This document shows positions 46,105 through 57,757 of a stretch of 64,000 nucleotides of DNA, piece by piece. Each line of letters opens with the position of its first letter. The stretch's first letter is position 1. The notes under the pieces are model-generated. The model did not search any database, had not been told where the DNA came from, and was given only the letters and a program-made list of their open reading frames with translations. The position numbers were made by a program, and so were the translations under genes. Source of the DNA: Erigeron canadensis (lineage: Eukaryota > Streptophyta > Magnoliopsida > Asterales > Asteraceae); assembly GCF_010389155.1 (NCBI RefSeq), contig NC_057765.1, forward strand, positions 3,534,001 to 3,598,000, in the 5' to 3' direction.

Positions 46105-47094
46105 CACCGTTACTTGAAATAAGAAAACAAAAAGTTAAGAACCATCAATATATATATTCCTACTAATAGCATCACTGTGAAGGTGTTAAAGACTTCAAAC
46201 CAACATATATTGCCACACAGAAAAGCGACCATCATACTTGAATTTGCAGGCTGCAGCTTCAGCTACGGTCCCCCCATTAGTCTCTTGAAAACTTATGTTC
46301 CAAGTGTCGACTCAAACCGAATTGCAGCAGCCTGATCAACTAAAGATTCTACTCAGATTTAAAACATAACCATCAGTTAAACCCACCTTTTATGATGTTT
46401 CAGAAAATAAAAGAATATTCATTAAGCGTTAGAAGTTATTTGTAAACTCAAGTCATGGTGGTTTTGAATTCCGTATTCGACAAAGCAATGCCTATGATGA
46501 AAAAATAACTTGACTGGCTGACTGGAGCGGTAAATGGCAGGAACGTGGGAAACGTGTGGATATTGTGTCAATTCTCTATAGTATATATAATTGAAAAAAC
46601 ACAAGGGTGCATATGCGTTTGGGCTTATATGTAAATGATAAATAACTTGTTATTGAACAATAGAGTTTGTATTATAGTTAGCCAACAAAGTTTATAAAAT
46701 ATAAGATAACTATGACCCCATAATCGCTGCTATAATGCCCATAAGTGCGTATGTCTCTAGTCCGAATACTGAAAAGAGGTACGACTAGAATGTACGAAAC
46801 ATATGATGGGATGCAACTTACATTACTTTCCGTTATCTAGACTACTTTCCGTCAGCATTACATGTTGACATAAAATAAAAAAAGGTGAAAGCACTACATT
46901 CCAGAATATTTTCAAATGCAGTCATAATTATGAAGAAAAAAAATTGGATAATAAAAGCCCTAAGTACGCATTTGGAAAGAATGTGGTAAAAGAAACCCAT
47001 AACCTTGATACAAACACTATTCCAACTGATATCTACTAATCAAATTAGTAATTTGTTGTATATACACATACATCGACATATATATATATATATA
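46105..47094. other. Intergenic within the duplicated block
   Basis: No gene could be supported. A further exon-like minus-strand stretch near 46240-46340 has stops in all frames. Confidence 0.35.
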
Positions 47095-47826
47095 CTAGGT
47101 CTTTTACCCGCACGATGTGCGGATTTTTTTTAAAGCAGTATAATAATAAATTATATTATGAAACATGAAAAATATAGTGACCTCTAATCCTTGGATGATA
47201 GATTATGTAATGTGAATTCCATGCATAATGTTTTAACATACAAATAGACCTAAATTTAGGTTGAAATTTGGCATTGAGGACTTTTGCTATACTTTAAAGA
47301 ATTGTTATAGTTGGTCAAATACCCGCAACATACAATTAGGTCAACAAAACAAAACAATGAAGTGTAGTGTAGACCTACATGTAAAGTTGAAACATGCGAA
47401 TTCGATTTATTGGAGTGCCCAGAGTGTATGATCAAGAATTAGGTGAAGATGTCTGAACTCTGAACTAACCTATTTTGATACATCTATTATCGTCTATTAG
47501 TTCATATAGAGTATATTAATTCCACATCATGATGATTGAATCTTTTGACTACATAAAGCTTGATGAATGTTTAACTATTTGTTAAATAGCAATTATAAAA
47601 TACATACACAAAATAAAGCTTAAAAAAAACCTTTTTATAGAATTACTAATGTGATTAGATTATATTACCATTCATCCTAAATACATACAAATATGAATCA
47701 ATTAACAAATGAATTTGTAATCGTACGTACAATTCTAACAAATATAAGGATTTAGTAATGTAGAATTTGTAATCGTACGTACAAAGTGACGATTTTATTA
47801 AAAATAAAAATAAAAATAAATAAATA

Positions 47827-47876
<50 letters not shown>

Positions 47877-48132
47877 GATTTGTAATATTCTTGCCAAATT
47901 AATGTTGATCAATCTCATAAATATATTGTTTTTCATATACGATATATCGAATTTTATAGTTTCTATATTCTAATTTATACTATATTTTCTATAAAAAAGA
48001 TTGATAATTTAAAAAAAAAACATGGAGATGCCACATAGGATAAATCTTATGTGGCAACATTTAAGCATAACTTTAATTTAGGGAGGATGGCTTAAAAGGC
48101 TAGGATTCCTACTGTTTTAATATTTATATAGA
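47095..48132 (-). mobile_element. Non-autonomous Helitron
   Basis: On the minus strand it begins TCTATATAAATATTAAAACA and ends with the hairpin CCGCAC-ATC-GTGCGG plus GTAAAAGACCTAG. It is inserted between A (47094) and T (48133), the canonical Helitron host site. About 1.04 kb; the second copy is at 4684-5773 (shared GGAGATGCCACATAGGATAA block). It encodes nothing. Confidence 0.85.
47805..47876. repeat. (TAA)n microsatellite inside the Helitron
   Basis: A run of AAATA then about 17 ATA units. The antisense poly-Leu frame here is an artefact of the repeat. Confidence 0.9.
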
Positions 48133-48141
48133 TATATATTA

Positions 48142-48447
48142 GGGATAACGGCATACGAATGTAACCACCTATGACTAAATGGTTATGTAATGTAGTGACA
48201 TATTCAAGTAGTTATGTAATGTATGCACCTATGTTTTCTTGGCTATACTATGTAAGGTTCTTTTTATTTGGGTCAATCAATGTAAGAACCTATGTATTTT
48301 TTTTGGCTATACTATGTAAAGTCCATACATATTTTACATAGTATAGCCAAGAAAACATAAGCGCATACATTACATAGCCACATGAATAGGTCATTACATT
48401 ACATAACTATTTGGTCGTAAGTGGTTATATTTGTATGCCATAAACCC
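48142..48447. mobile_element. Foldback MITE with TA duplication
   Basis: Ends GGGATAACGGCATACGAATG and, in reverse, GGGTTTATGGCATACAAATA. The arms pair along their whole length (ACATAGTATAGCCAAGAAAA centre) and TA flanks both sides. Same arm motif as the 27135-28318 element. Only 8 bp separate it from the Helitron end. Confidence 0.8.
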
Positions 48448-48901
48448 TATATATTAAGCATGAAATTAAAGAGAGAAATGAAAACAGAACCTTCTAGAAG
48501 AATAAATCTTGGAAGACGAGATGGCAAGTTCCAACGATTGTTTCTCCACAGTGGCGGTCGGGTTGTATACTGTGATAAAAAAAGAAAAGAAAATGTATAC
48601 TGTGTGATGACGTGGAGGAGATTTGTGGATGTTTGACTAAACACACAAATTAAAGAAAAAGAAAGAATAAGGGTAAAAAAGTGCATGTGTTTTTTATTTT
48701 TGACTTTGACTTGAAGAAAAACATCATAAAACAAGGAGGTTCCGAACGTAATTCCTTTCAACATTTTCCTTGCCTCCCCCCAACATTTTTATCAAGACCT
48801 GAAAACAAAAAAATGGGATTAGCCTTACACCAATCACTTACTCCTGGCCATATGCTCATCGCAATTTCGCAAGAACACACCAACAGATTGTTCAACCCGA
48901 G

Positions 48902-49287
48902 CAATAGGTAACTGGCAGATCAATGGGCTCAAAGAAATGGGTGAGCACATTGGCCCATTGAGCGCCGAACCAGAGCTAAAACTTGTTACACTAACAAAAG
49001 AAGACGAGTTTTTAATCATTGGAAGTGATGGGATCTGGGACGTGTTTAGAAACCAAAATGCAGTGGATTTTGTTAGGCGGCAGTTACAGAAACATAATGA
49101 TGTGAAGCGTTGCTGCCAGGAGATGGTGGATGAAGCAATGAAGAGAGGAGTACTTGATAACTTGACGGTGGTTATTGTGTGCTTTCAGGCGGAACAACCA
49201 TCACATGTGGTGGTACAGAGAGGTAGAGTAAGGAGGAGCATTTCTGCTGAAGGGTTGCTGAATTTTAAGTTCCATCTTGACGGGTAA
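48902..49287 (+). pseudogene. PP2C fragment, 3' half of the last exon
   Basis: The frame from ATAGGTAACTGG to the stop at 49287 matches residues IGNWHINGLKEMGEHIGPLS to the C-terminus FHLDG of the PP2C at 23.1-26.0 kb, with a handful of substitutions (for example His to Gln and Arg to Gln). The 3' flank is conserved to about 49680. Everything 5' of it is unrelated, so catalytic residues in YMEDTH and DGHGG are missing. It could only give a fragment of about 116 residues from the internal Met at 48937. Confidence 0.9.
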
Positions 49288-50108
49288 TAAAGATTCGATT
49301 TTTACCCTTTTCAACCAATTTGGAGACGATGATGAAAATTAGGTAATACTAGTTGTAAATACATTCATGTGAGAGAAGGAAATAAGGTAAGGGATCGAGG
49401 ATACTACTTGTATCTTTAGAGCCAGGGGATACAATATGTACATTCATAAAATGGTGATTCATCATTTGAAATTTTATCTTGGATTATTTAAGGATACATG
49501 ATGAAGAAAAAGCGATTTAATTAGAGTTTACCGCACGGTATGTTAATTGATGCATCAATGGAGACCCAGATCGCTCTGTTCAGCGACCTTCACGGTGAGG
49601 TTGATGGTCACGTGTGGTCCAGTAAGAGTTCACAGTACACTAAAATGGTATGAATCTGTCTTTGTCTTTGTCGTACCAAGAATACTAATCTGTCTTTGTC
49701 GTACCAAGAAACGTATATATATGCCCTTAAAGTTAAACATTACAATTTTCTGCAAATCTTGTATATTAATTACATTTATTGTGCGTGAACAATTCTTTTA
49801 CCCTTTAAGAGGAGAAGTGATATTCGTAATACAACTCATAATTTATTCACTACAAACATTTTTTACTGACTTGTATAGTTTGATACTAAAACAAGTATTA
49901 AGATAAATCAAATAGGATAAAATTTTGACATTTAGATCAATGCACGAAAATTTACGAAGCAATTGACACATGATGATTTTTATGATGCACTATTGTTTTA
50001 TTTGTTTTACTTTAATACTTGTGTATTTTCCCTAAATCCCAGTTATATAGTAGTCATTCCACGTTCGCTACTATACTCTTCTCACTTATATATATGTATA
50101 TATATTTA
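49288..50108. other. Duplicated PP2C 3' flank and spacer
   Basis: Collinear with 26030-26460 up to about 49680; beyond that AT-rich with nothing recognised. Confidence 0.5.
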
Positions 50109-51218
50109 GGACTAAACGACACAGATCGTCCCTGTGGTTTGTCAAAATAATCACGTTTCATCCTTTCTTTATCAAAACCTCACTAGCAATCCTTTAGAGG
50201 TGGATAAGGTTCACAGATCACATGTATGCAAGTCGATCACATGTAATCATAGCAATATTCGTGCACATGTGATCAAGAATCCAAATCTCCACATAATTGT
50301 ATAACGGATGATAATACATATCTTCAAACAATTATAAACTTCAAAATCACACATAAGTTATTCAGAAAACAATCAAAAAACAATTTTCATGTAAAAAATA
50401 ATCATCGGTTGGGCTTGATTTGAAAAGTTCTTAAAGGTTCTCGCAAAAAAAAGTCTCTCAAAATAACTTTTCTCTATATATATATATATATATATATATT
50501 ATGTGTGTGTAGATCTACAAATCCAAATCCTCCTGTGTATTTGGAATTTTTATTTTGGATCCAAAGTGTAGTTGTTTATATATATCTCCAAATATGAATA
50601 CAATATATATCACCATTTGTGTTTCGATTCCGCCCATTAAGGTCGGGTCGGGAAAAGAGATAAGAGATACGGTGGTGGTGATGGATCGATATAGAGATAA
50701 TGAGAAGATGAATGGTAGTGGTGAGACTATGTTGAAGGTGATGGCAACTATGGTATTTATATGTATAGATAGTATATAGGTAGATACAGGTTTTGTGTTG
50801 TATACTCTTTTGGAAAAAGAATGTCATCTTTCAAAATCTAGTTTTGATGAATTTAAGAGCGTTTTCTTCTAAGAGTTTGATTTTTGGTACAAGTGTTTTG
50901 AATAAAGGTAATTTGATTTCATGTAGATATATATATATATATATGTCTACATCTTGATGTATATATATATATTTTTAGAGCAATAAAAAAAATGAACAGA
51001 ATATCATTATTGGTTAGTTTGAAGAGGGAAATGACCTATTTATCCCTCACGTGGGTGGCACGTGGGGGGTTTAACGGATAAAAGATAACGGTTGACCGGT
51101 CAAAGGACGATATGTGAACTTTATCCACCTATAAAGGATTGCCAGTGAGGTTTTGATAAAGAAAGGAGAAACGTGATCATTTTGACAAACCACATGGACG
51201 ATCTGTGTCGTTTAGTCT
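50109..51218. mobile_element. Mutator-like non-autonomous element with long inverted repeats
   Basis: Terminal inverted repeats of about 115 bp: left GGACTAAACGACACAGATCG, and the right end in reverse AGACTAAACGACACAGATCG, continuing through ATCACGTTTC and GGTGGATAA. ATATTTA flanks both sides (50102-50108 and 51219-51225). The 1.1-kb interior contains a short Arg/Met/Gly-rich stretch (50640-50780) without known domain and no transposase. Confidence 0.75.
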
Positions 51219-51225
51219 ATATTTA

Positions 51226-51654
51226 GAGATGCTGAGTGTTATTCAGTTTTGTTAACTTGAATAATGTGTCAGAACTTTTAACATTATTTTCCTGTACTTG
51301 GCTGCTCTTAAATCCAACATATTTTAAATCCGACATATTAATGAGAAGGATTTGCTCTAAATTACATCTCTTTTGTAATTAACATTTTGGACTTTTAATT
51401 AATGAGAAGCATTTGTAAAATAGTTGGCTCTAGCATACATTTAGAGCAACACATTTAACATTGGCTTTTTAATGGTTCTTCAAAGTTCACAGCAAGGATC
51501 ATTCCGGGTAATACTGACTTGAACAGAATTTTTACCTTGCAAATCTTTGGCAAGCCAACCCACTATTGCCCAGTAAAATAACAACACTGATAAAGTAACA
51601 TGAACATTAACACTAATAAATAACCCATTTAAGTCATGCGATGAGTGGATGAAG
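51226..51654. other. Spacer, position where parent carries the bHLH
   Basis: Sequence between the Mutator-like element and the TNL duplicate. No homology to 28.4-29.9 kb and no gene recognised. Confidence 0.45.
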
Positions 51655-52129
51655 GTAAAATGTTACATGAAGAAAAGTTAAACTGTTTCCTTTTTCTATC
51701 AATTAAACCTATATATAATCAATTACTTTTGGTATTATTGCTTTACTAAGTTCAGATGTGGACTCCGTAGTTTTATCAACAAGAGATGACTTCGATAACT
51801 ATGTAATCTTGTAAATTTCCTCCTAGGTTGTTTTTACAGAAACAATGAGAGAGAAGTTAGCAATGCTTAATCATCATACTAAATTTACCAACATAAGAAG
51901 TCATAAGACTAAACCAAGTTATAATAGTTCAGTTAGCTCATGTAATTATAAAAATATTTTTTGTTATATCAAACATGAATGGCGATATATCAATGAAAAA
52001 TGAAAAGGGATTACAGATAGATATACTAGATAAAAAATTGTACCTTAAAAGTTTCATCTAGCCTTTACTTTTCCATAATTTTTGAACTGGACAATCTATC
52101 CTACTCCAATTCCTAAACTACATGAATAT

Positions 52130-52292
52130 CTAGGATGCAATCTAGTATTCCTGAAAAACACCCCTATCATCCACCCCCATTATGGAGAGTGAGACTTGAA
52201 CCTAGGTTTATGTATCCTCACAATCATCTACCCTTCACTTGTATGCGGGTAATTAACCCATGTAAGGGAAGGAATATAACACTGCTGAGTTA
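52130..52292 (-). mobile_element. SINE-like insertion in the TNL duplicate
   Basis: Absent from the parental intron. The reverse complement has TAACTCAGCAGTG (A-box-like) and AGGTTCAAGTCTC (B-box-like) about 70 bp apart. It lacks a clear A-rich tail, so the class is uncertain. Confidence 0.4.
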
Positions 52293-53145
52293 CGTACCAT
52301 TTCTGGACCATACATGATGCATCTAATGCCTAATGGTATTCAATTCTGTATATGATTGATACGGGTGCTCCAGTTTACCAGTCATTTTCCATCCTCCTAC
52401 CTCTGTTACAACTAGATTAATACCCGGTCGGTGACCAGGTTATCAAGTAAACTTAAAAAGCTTTTTACTCAAAAATAAAGTAAATTATAAAATCAGCATA
52501 ATATTAAATCAAAGTCTTAAATCTTGTACACTTTTCGATATAACATATATAGAGTGGGTTTGATATATATTAAGATTGTCAATACTTGACCTTATCTGAA
52601 ATTCGACTTGAAACCGACTCTAAAAACTGGGTTAGGGTTGTTAAATCCATACCCTGTAACTCGTCGACTTAATCACCCCCTTTGACTTATCACTCTCACG
52701 AGCTACCCTTTATTAATACCATTAACGGCGAAACTCGTACCATACCCTTATATATATGGTTCAATGGTGTATTTGTTGTAATTTTTTTTTTGAAATAAGT
52801 TAACTAAAAAAAATAAAAAAATTGTCAAAAAACCAAGTTAAGAAAAAAAAATTAAAAAAGAACTTTGTTGATATGTTATCTCATTTAAAAATATTTTTTC
52901 ACGGTCCGTACCCTATTATGATGTTTCATACTTAACTTGGTTTAAAAATCTCACATGTTATTTTTTATATAATAAACAAATAATTGGACCCATCTTTTTT
53001 ATGTATTGAAAAATAAGTATATAAAGGGATTTTATAAACAAATTAATTAGGTACATGCATGACAGTGACACATTCATTTTTCATATCTATACTTGTATAC
53101 AACTATATTAGTTGGTGTTTGTTCATTTACATCCTTAATTTTTCA

Positions 53146-56100
53146 TGAATCTCAAGGGCTTAATCTTAGCCCTTGGATCATTCTCATCAATGGTTAAGAT
53201 TAACATTTACCTCTAATTAAAAATAAAACACGGAGGGGTATTTTCGTAATTTACACCCAAAAAAAGAATCTTATCTTCCAATTCTCTCTTCTCTATTCAC
53301 CTGATCAAAACACACACACACACACACAGTCTCTCTCTCTCTCTCTCTCTCTCCCCCTATCTTCTCCTCCTTGGACAGTGACCACCACCACCACCACCAT
53401 CACCATATCCGACCGCCGCCACCACCACCACTACAATCTGGATCTTCATCTCAAATCACTAGCAACAATAACAAATGGAAGATGATGTTTTAGATATTAT
53501 TAGAGTGATATTTTATGTAGTTTATATAAAAAATGGATAAACAAACCATTTTTATCCATGATTTGTAATTTTTTCTTTTATTTTTGTTTTTTCATATAAT
53601 AAGAAGTTGTATTTTTAGTTGTTGTTGTTTAAAATTTTTATAATGAGTTTTGCCCACAAAGTGTTTAATGAAATGTCTAAACCAAAGTGTATGTACGAAA
53701 TCAAATTTTGATTGTACAAAACAAAGTTACAATGTATGATTAAAATCATTTATGATTATGAATAAGTTTCAATATAAGAAACTCATTTCATTTTGTCACA
53801 TTGTGCTATACAGAATCATATTTGATTTTCTATAACTATTACCCATGTATACGTAAAATCATTTTTGATTTTGAATAGTTGATCTTGTATAAGTTATGAT
53901 TGTGTATGGAAAGCATATAGAAAATCATATATGATTCTAAATAATGATTTTAAATATTTTTCTTTGTAATAAAATCAAATATGATTTTGTATAGATATGT
54001 CACAATGTATGCTTAAAATCATTTATGATTATGAATAAGTTTCAATGTAAGAAACTCATTTCATTTTGTCACATTGTGCTATACAGAATCATATATGATT
54101 TTCTATAACTATTACCCATGTATAAGTAAAATCATTTTTGATTTTCAATAGTTGATCTTGTATAAGTTATGATTCTGTTTGTAAATCATATATGATTCTA
54201 AACAATGATTTTAAATATTTTTCTTTGTAATAACATCAAATATGATTTTGTATGGGTATGTCACAATGTATGCTTAAAATCATTTATGATAATGAATAAG
54301 TTTCAATGTAAGAAACTCATTTCATTTTGTCACATTGTGCTATACAGAATCATATATGATTTTCTATAACTATTACCCATGTATACGTAAAATCGTTTTT
54401 GATTTTCAATAGTTGATCTTGTATAAGTTTTGATTGTGTATGGAAAGCATATAGAAAATCATATATGATTCTAAACAATGATTTTAAGTATTTTTCTTTG
54501 TAATAAAATCAAATATGATTTTGTATGGGTATGTCACAATGTATGCTTAAAATCATTTATGATTATGAATAAGTTTCAATGTAAAAAACTCATTTCAGTT
54601 TGTCACATTGTGCTATACAGAATCATAAATGATTTTCTATAACTATTACCCATATATAAGTAAAATCATTTTTGATTTTCAATAGTTGATCTTGTATAAG
54701 TTATGATTTTGTTTGGAAAGCATATAGAAAATCATATATGATTCTAAACAATGATTTTAAATATTTTTCTTTGTAATAACATCAAATATGATTTTGTATG
54801 GGTATGTCACAATGTATGTTTAAAATCATTTATGATTTTGAATAAGTTTCAATGTAAGAAACTCATTTCATTTTGTCACATTGTGCTATACAGAATCATA
54901 TATGATTTTCTATAACTATTACCCATGTATACGTAAAATCATTTTTGATTTTGAATAGTTGATCTTGTATAAGTTATGATTGTGTATGGAAAGCATATAG
55001 AAAATCATATATGATTTTAAACAATGATTTTAAATATTTTTTTTTGTAATAAAATCAAATATGATTTTGTATGGGTATTTCACAATGTATGCTTAAAATC
55101 ATTTATGATTATGAATAAGTTTCAATGTAAAAAACTCATTTCATTTTGTCACATTGTGCTATACAGAATCATAAATGATTTTCTATAACTATTACCCATG
55201 TATAAGTAAAATCATTTTTGATTTTCAATAGTTGATCTTGTATAAGTTATGATTTTGTTTGGAAAGCATATAGAAAATCATATATGATTCTAAACAATGA
55301 TTTTAAATATTTTTCTTTGTAATAACATCAAATATGATTTTGTATGGGTATGTCACAATGTATGCTTAAAATCATTTATGATTTTGAATAAGTTTCAATG
55401 TAAGAAACTCATTTCATTTTGTCACATTGTGCTATACAGAATCATATATGATTTTCTATAACTATTACCCATGTATACGTAAAATCATTTTTGATTTTGA
55501 ATAGTTGATCTTGTATAAGTTATGATTGTGTATGGAAAGCATATAGAAAATCATATATGATTTTAAACAATGATTTTAAATATTTTTTTTTGTAATAAAA
55601 TCAAATTTGATTTTGTATGGGTATCTCACAATGTATGCTTAAAATCATTTATGATTATGAATAAGTTTCAATGTAAGAAACTCATTTCATTTTGTCACAT
55701 TGTGCTATACAGAAAATATATGATTTTCTGTAACTATTACCCATGTATACGTAAAATCATTTTTGATTTTGAATAGTTGATTTTGTATAAGTTATGATTC
55801 TGTTTGGAAAACATATAAAAAGTCATATATGATTCTAAACAATGATTTTAAATATTTTTCTTTGTAATAAAATCAAATATGATTTTGTATAGGTATCTCA
55901 CAATGTATGCTTAAAATCATTTATGATAATGAATAAGTTTCAATGTAAGAAACTCATTTCATTTTGTCACATTGTGTTATACAGAATCATAAATGATTTT
56001 TTATAACTATTACCCATGTATACGTAAAATCATTTTTGATTTTGAATAGTTGATCTTGTATAAGTTATGATTCTGTTTGTAAATCATATATGATTCTAAA

Positions 56101-57757
56101 CAATGATTTTAAATATTTTTCTTTGTAATAACATCAAATATGATTTTGTATGGGTATGTCACAATGTATGCTTAAAATCATTTATGATAATGAATAAGTT
56201 TCAATGTAAGAAACTCATTTCAGTTTGTCACATTGTGCTATACAGAATCATATATGATTTTCTATAACTATTACCCATGTATACGTAAAATCATTTTTGA
56301 TTTTGAATAGTTGATCTTGTATAAATTATGATTGTGTATGGAAAGCATATAGAAAATCATATATGATTTTAAACAATGATTTTAAATATTTTTCTTTGTA
56401 ATAAAAATCAAATATGATTTTGTATGGGTATTTTACAATGTATGCTTAAAATCATTTATGATTATGAATAAGTTTCAATGTAAGAAACTCATTTCATTTT
56501 GTCAAATTGTGCTATTTAGAATCATAAATGATTTTCTATAACTATTACACATGTATACGGAAAATCATTTTTGATTTTGAATAGTTGATCTTGTATAAGT
56601 TATGATTGTGTATGGAAAGCATATAGAAAATCATATATGATTCTAAACAATGATTTTAAATATTTTTCTTTGTAATAACATCAAATATGATTTTGTATGG
56701 GTATGTCACAATGTATGCTTAAAATCATTTTTGATTTTGAATAGGTTTTGTCACAATGTATGCGTAAAATCATTTTTGATTTTGAATAATTCGTTATATA
56801 TAGGATTTTCACACTGTAAGAGTAAAATCAAATATGATTCTAGGCATAAGAACACAAGTAACTAAAACCTCAATACAAAATCAAATTTGATTGTACAAAA
56901 CAAAGTTACAAAACACAAATCTATAGAATCTATATACAAAATCAAATATGATTTTACACATACAGTTACAAAAACAGAAATTTCTATAATCTTTATACAT
57001 AATAAACTATGATAATGAACATAAAAGTAAACAATAACAGATAACAAATCGAATTTGATGTTACTCATACATTTCCACAAAACAAATGGAGTTTATATCC
57101 ACAAACTTATACACCAATTTAATACAGAATCATAAAGTTGATTAAATCATATTATCAAACATTGATTTAGACATTTCATCAAACACCTTGTGCAATACTC
57201 AATCAAATGTGATTTGATATTAAATCATATATAAGAAACTTTGGTTCAGACATTTCATCAAACACCTTGTATGCAATATTGTACCAAACAACAAAGTCAA
57301 TTGAATAATTAATAAAATTTAACAAGTTCTAATGTTAGAATAAATCTAATCACATATTATCAAATTACATTTGATTATCACCTGAGAAAATTAGAATTCA
57401 CATAACAAAAAGTCGTAATGTTCGTATTCAATACATCCTTCAATGATATTAATTTCTCAAGATCCATTGATGATGAATGATGAAGATGATGATGACGACG
57501 GAAATGATGGTTGTGCCATTTCGATTGGAACGCGACGGTGACCTAAACACGATGAGGGTAGTGGTGGTGGTGGTGATTTTCCAAGAGGGGGAGTGAGAGA
57601 GAAAGAGAGATCTCTGTGTGTGTTTGGAACTAGAAAAGAAAAAAGTGGGATAATGTACAAAATTACCAAAGTACCCCTCCGTGTTGTTTTTTTTTTTTTA
57701 ATCTCAGCCGTGGATTGCTTTTGATCCAAGGGCTGAGATGCAGCCCTTTGGTTTCAC
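53146..57757. mobile_element. Inverted-repeat (Mutator-like/foldback) element with internal tandem array
   Basis: Left arm: CTCAAGGGCTTAATCTTAGC CCTTGGATCA, then AACACGGAGGGGTATTTTCG-type sequence. Right arm in reverse: AAAGGGCTGCATCTCAGCCC TTGGATCA, then CACGGAGGGGTACTTTGGTA. Inner sequence TGAAATGTCTAAACCAAAG (near 53670) recurs inverted near 57160. Near the ends are CT/CA-rich and CACCAC-rich tracts. TSD not determined. No transposase. Confidence 0.65.
53695..56780. repeat. Tandem array of about 11 units of 273 bp with spaced palindromes
   Basis: The marker CACAATGTATG(C/T)TTAAAATC occurs at about 53728, 54001, 54261, 54534, 54808, 55081, 55353, 55627, 55899, 56160, 56434 and 56707. Spacing is 272-274 bp, with two units of 260-261. 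Each unit holds five dyad motifs of type AATCAT-NN-ATGATT roughly every 45-65 bp. Many neighbours alternate between two variants (GTATACGTAAAATC...TTTTGAATAG and GTATAAGTAAAATC...TTTTCAATAG), suggesting dimer amplification. Confidence 0.9.

Noticed and set aside
47655..47936. Frame with a poly-Leu run
   Set aside because: Made by the TAA microsatellite in the Helitron.
53695..56780. Regularly spaced palindromes suggesting a CRISPR-like array
   Set aside because: Spacers are not unique; whole 273-bp units repeat, and this is plant nuclear DNA.
55570..56865. Small Cys/Tyr-rich frames in the tandem array
   Set aside because: They recur only because the repeat unit recurs and end at random; no signal of selection.
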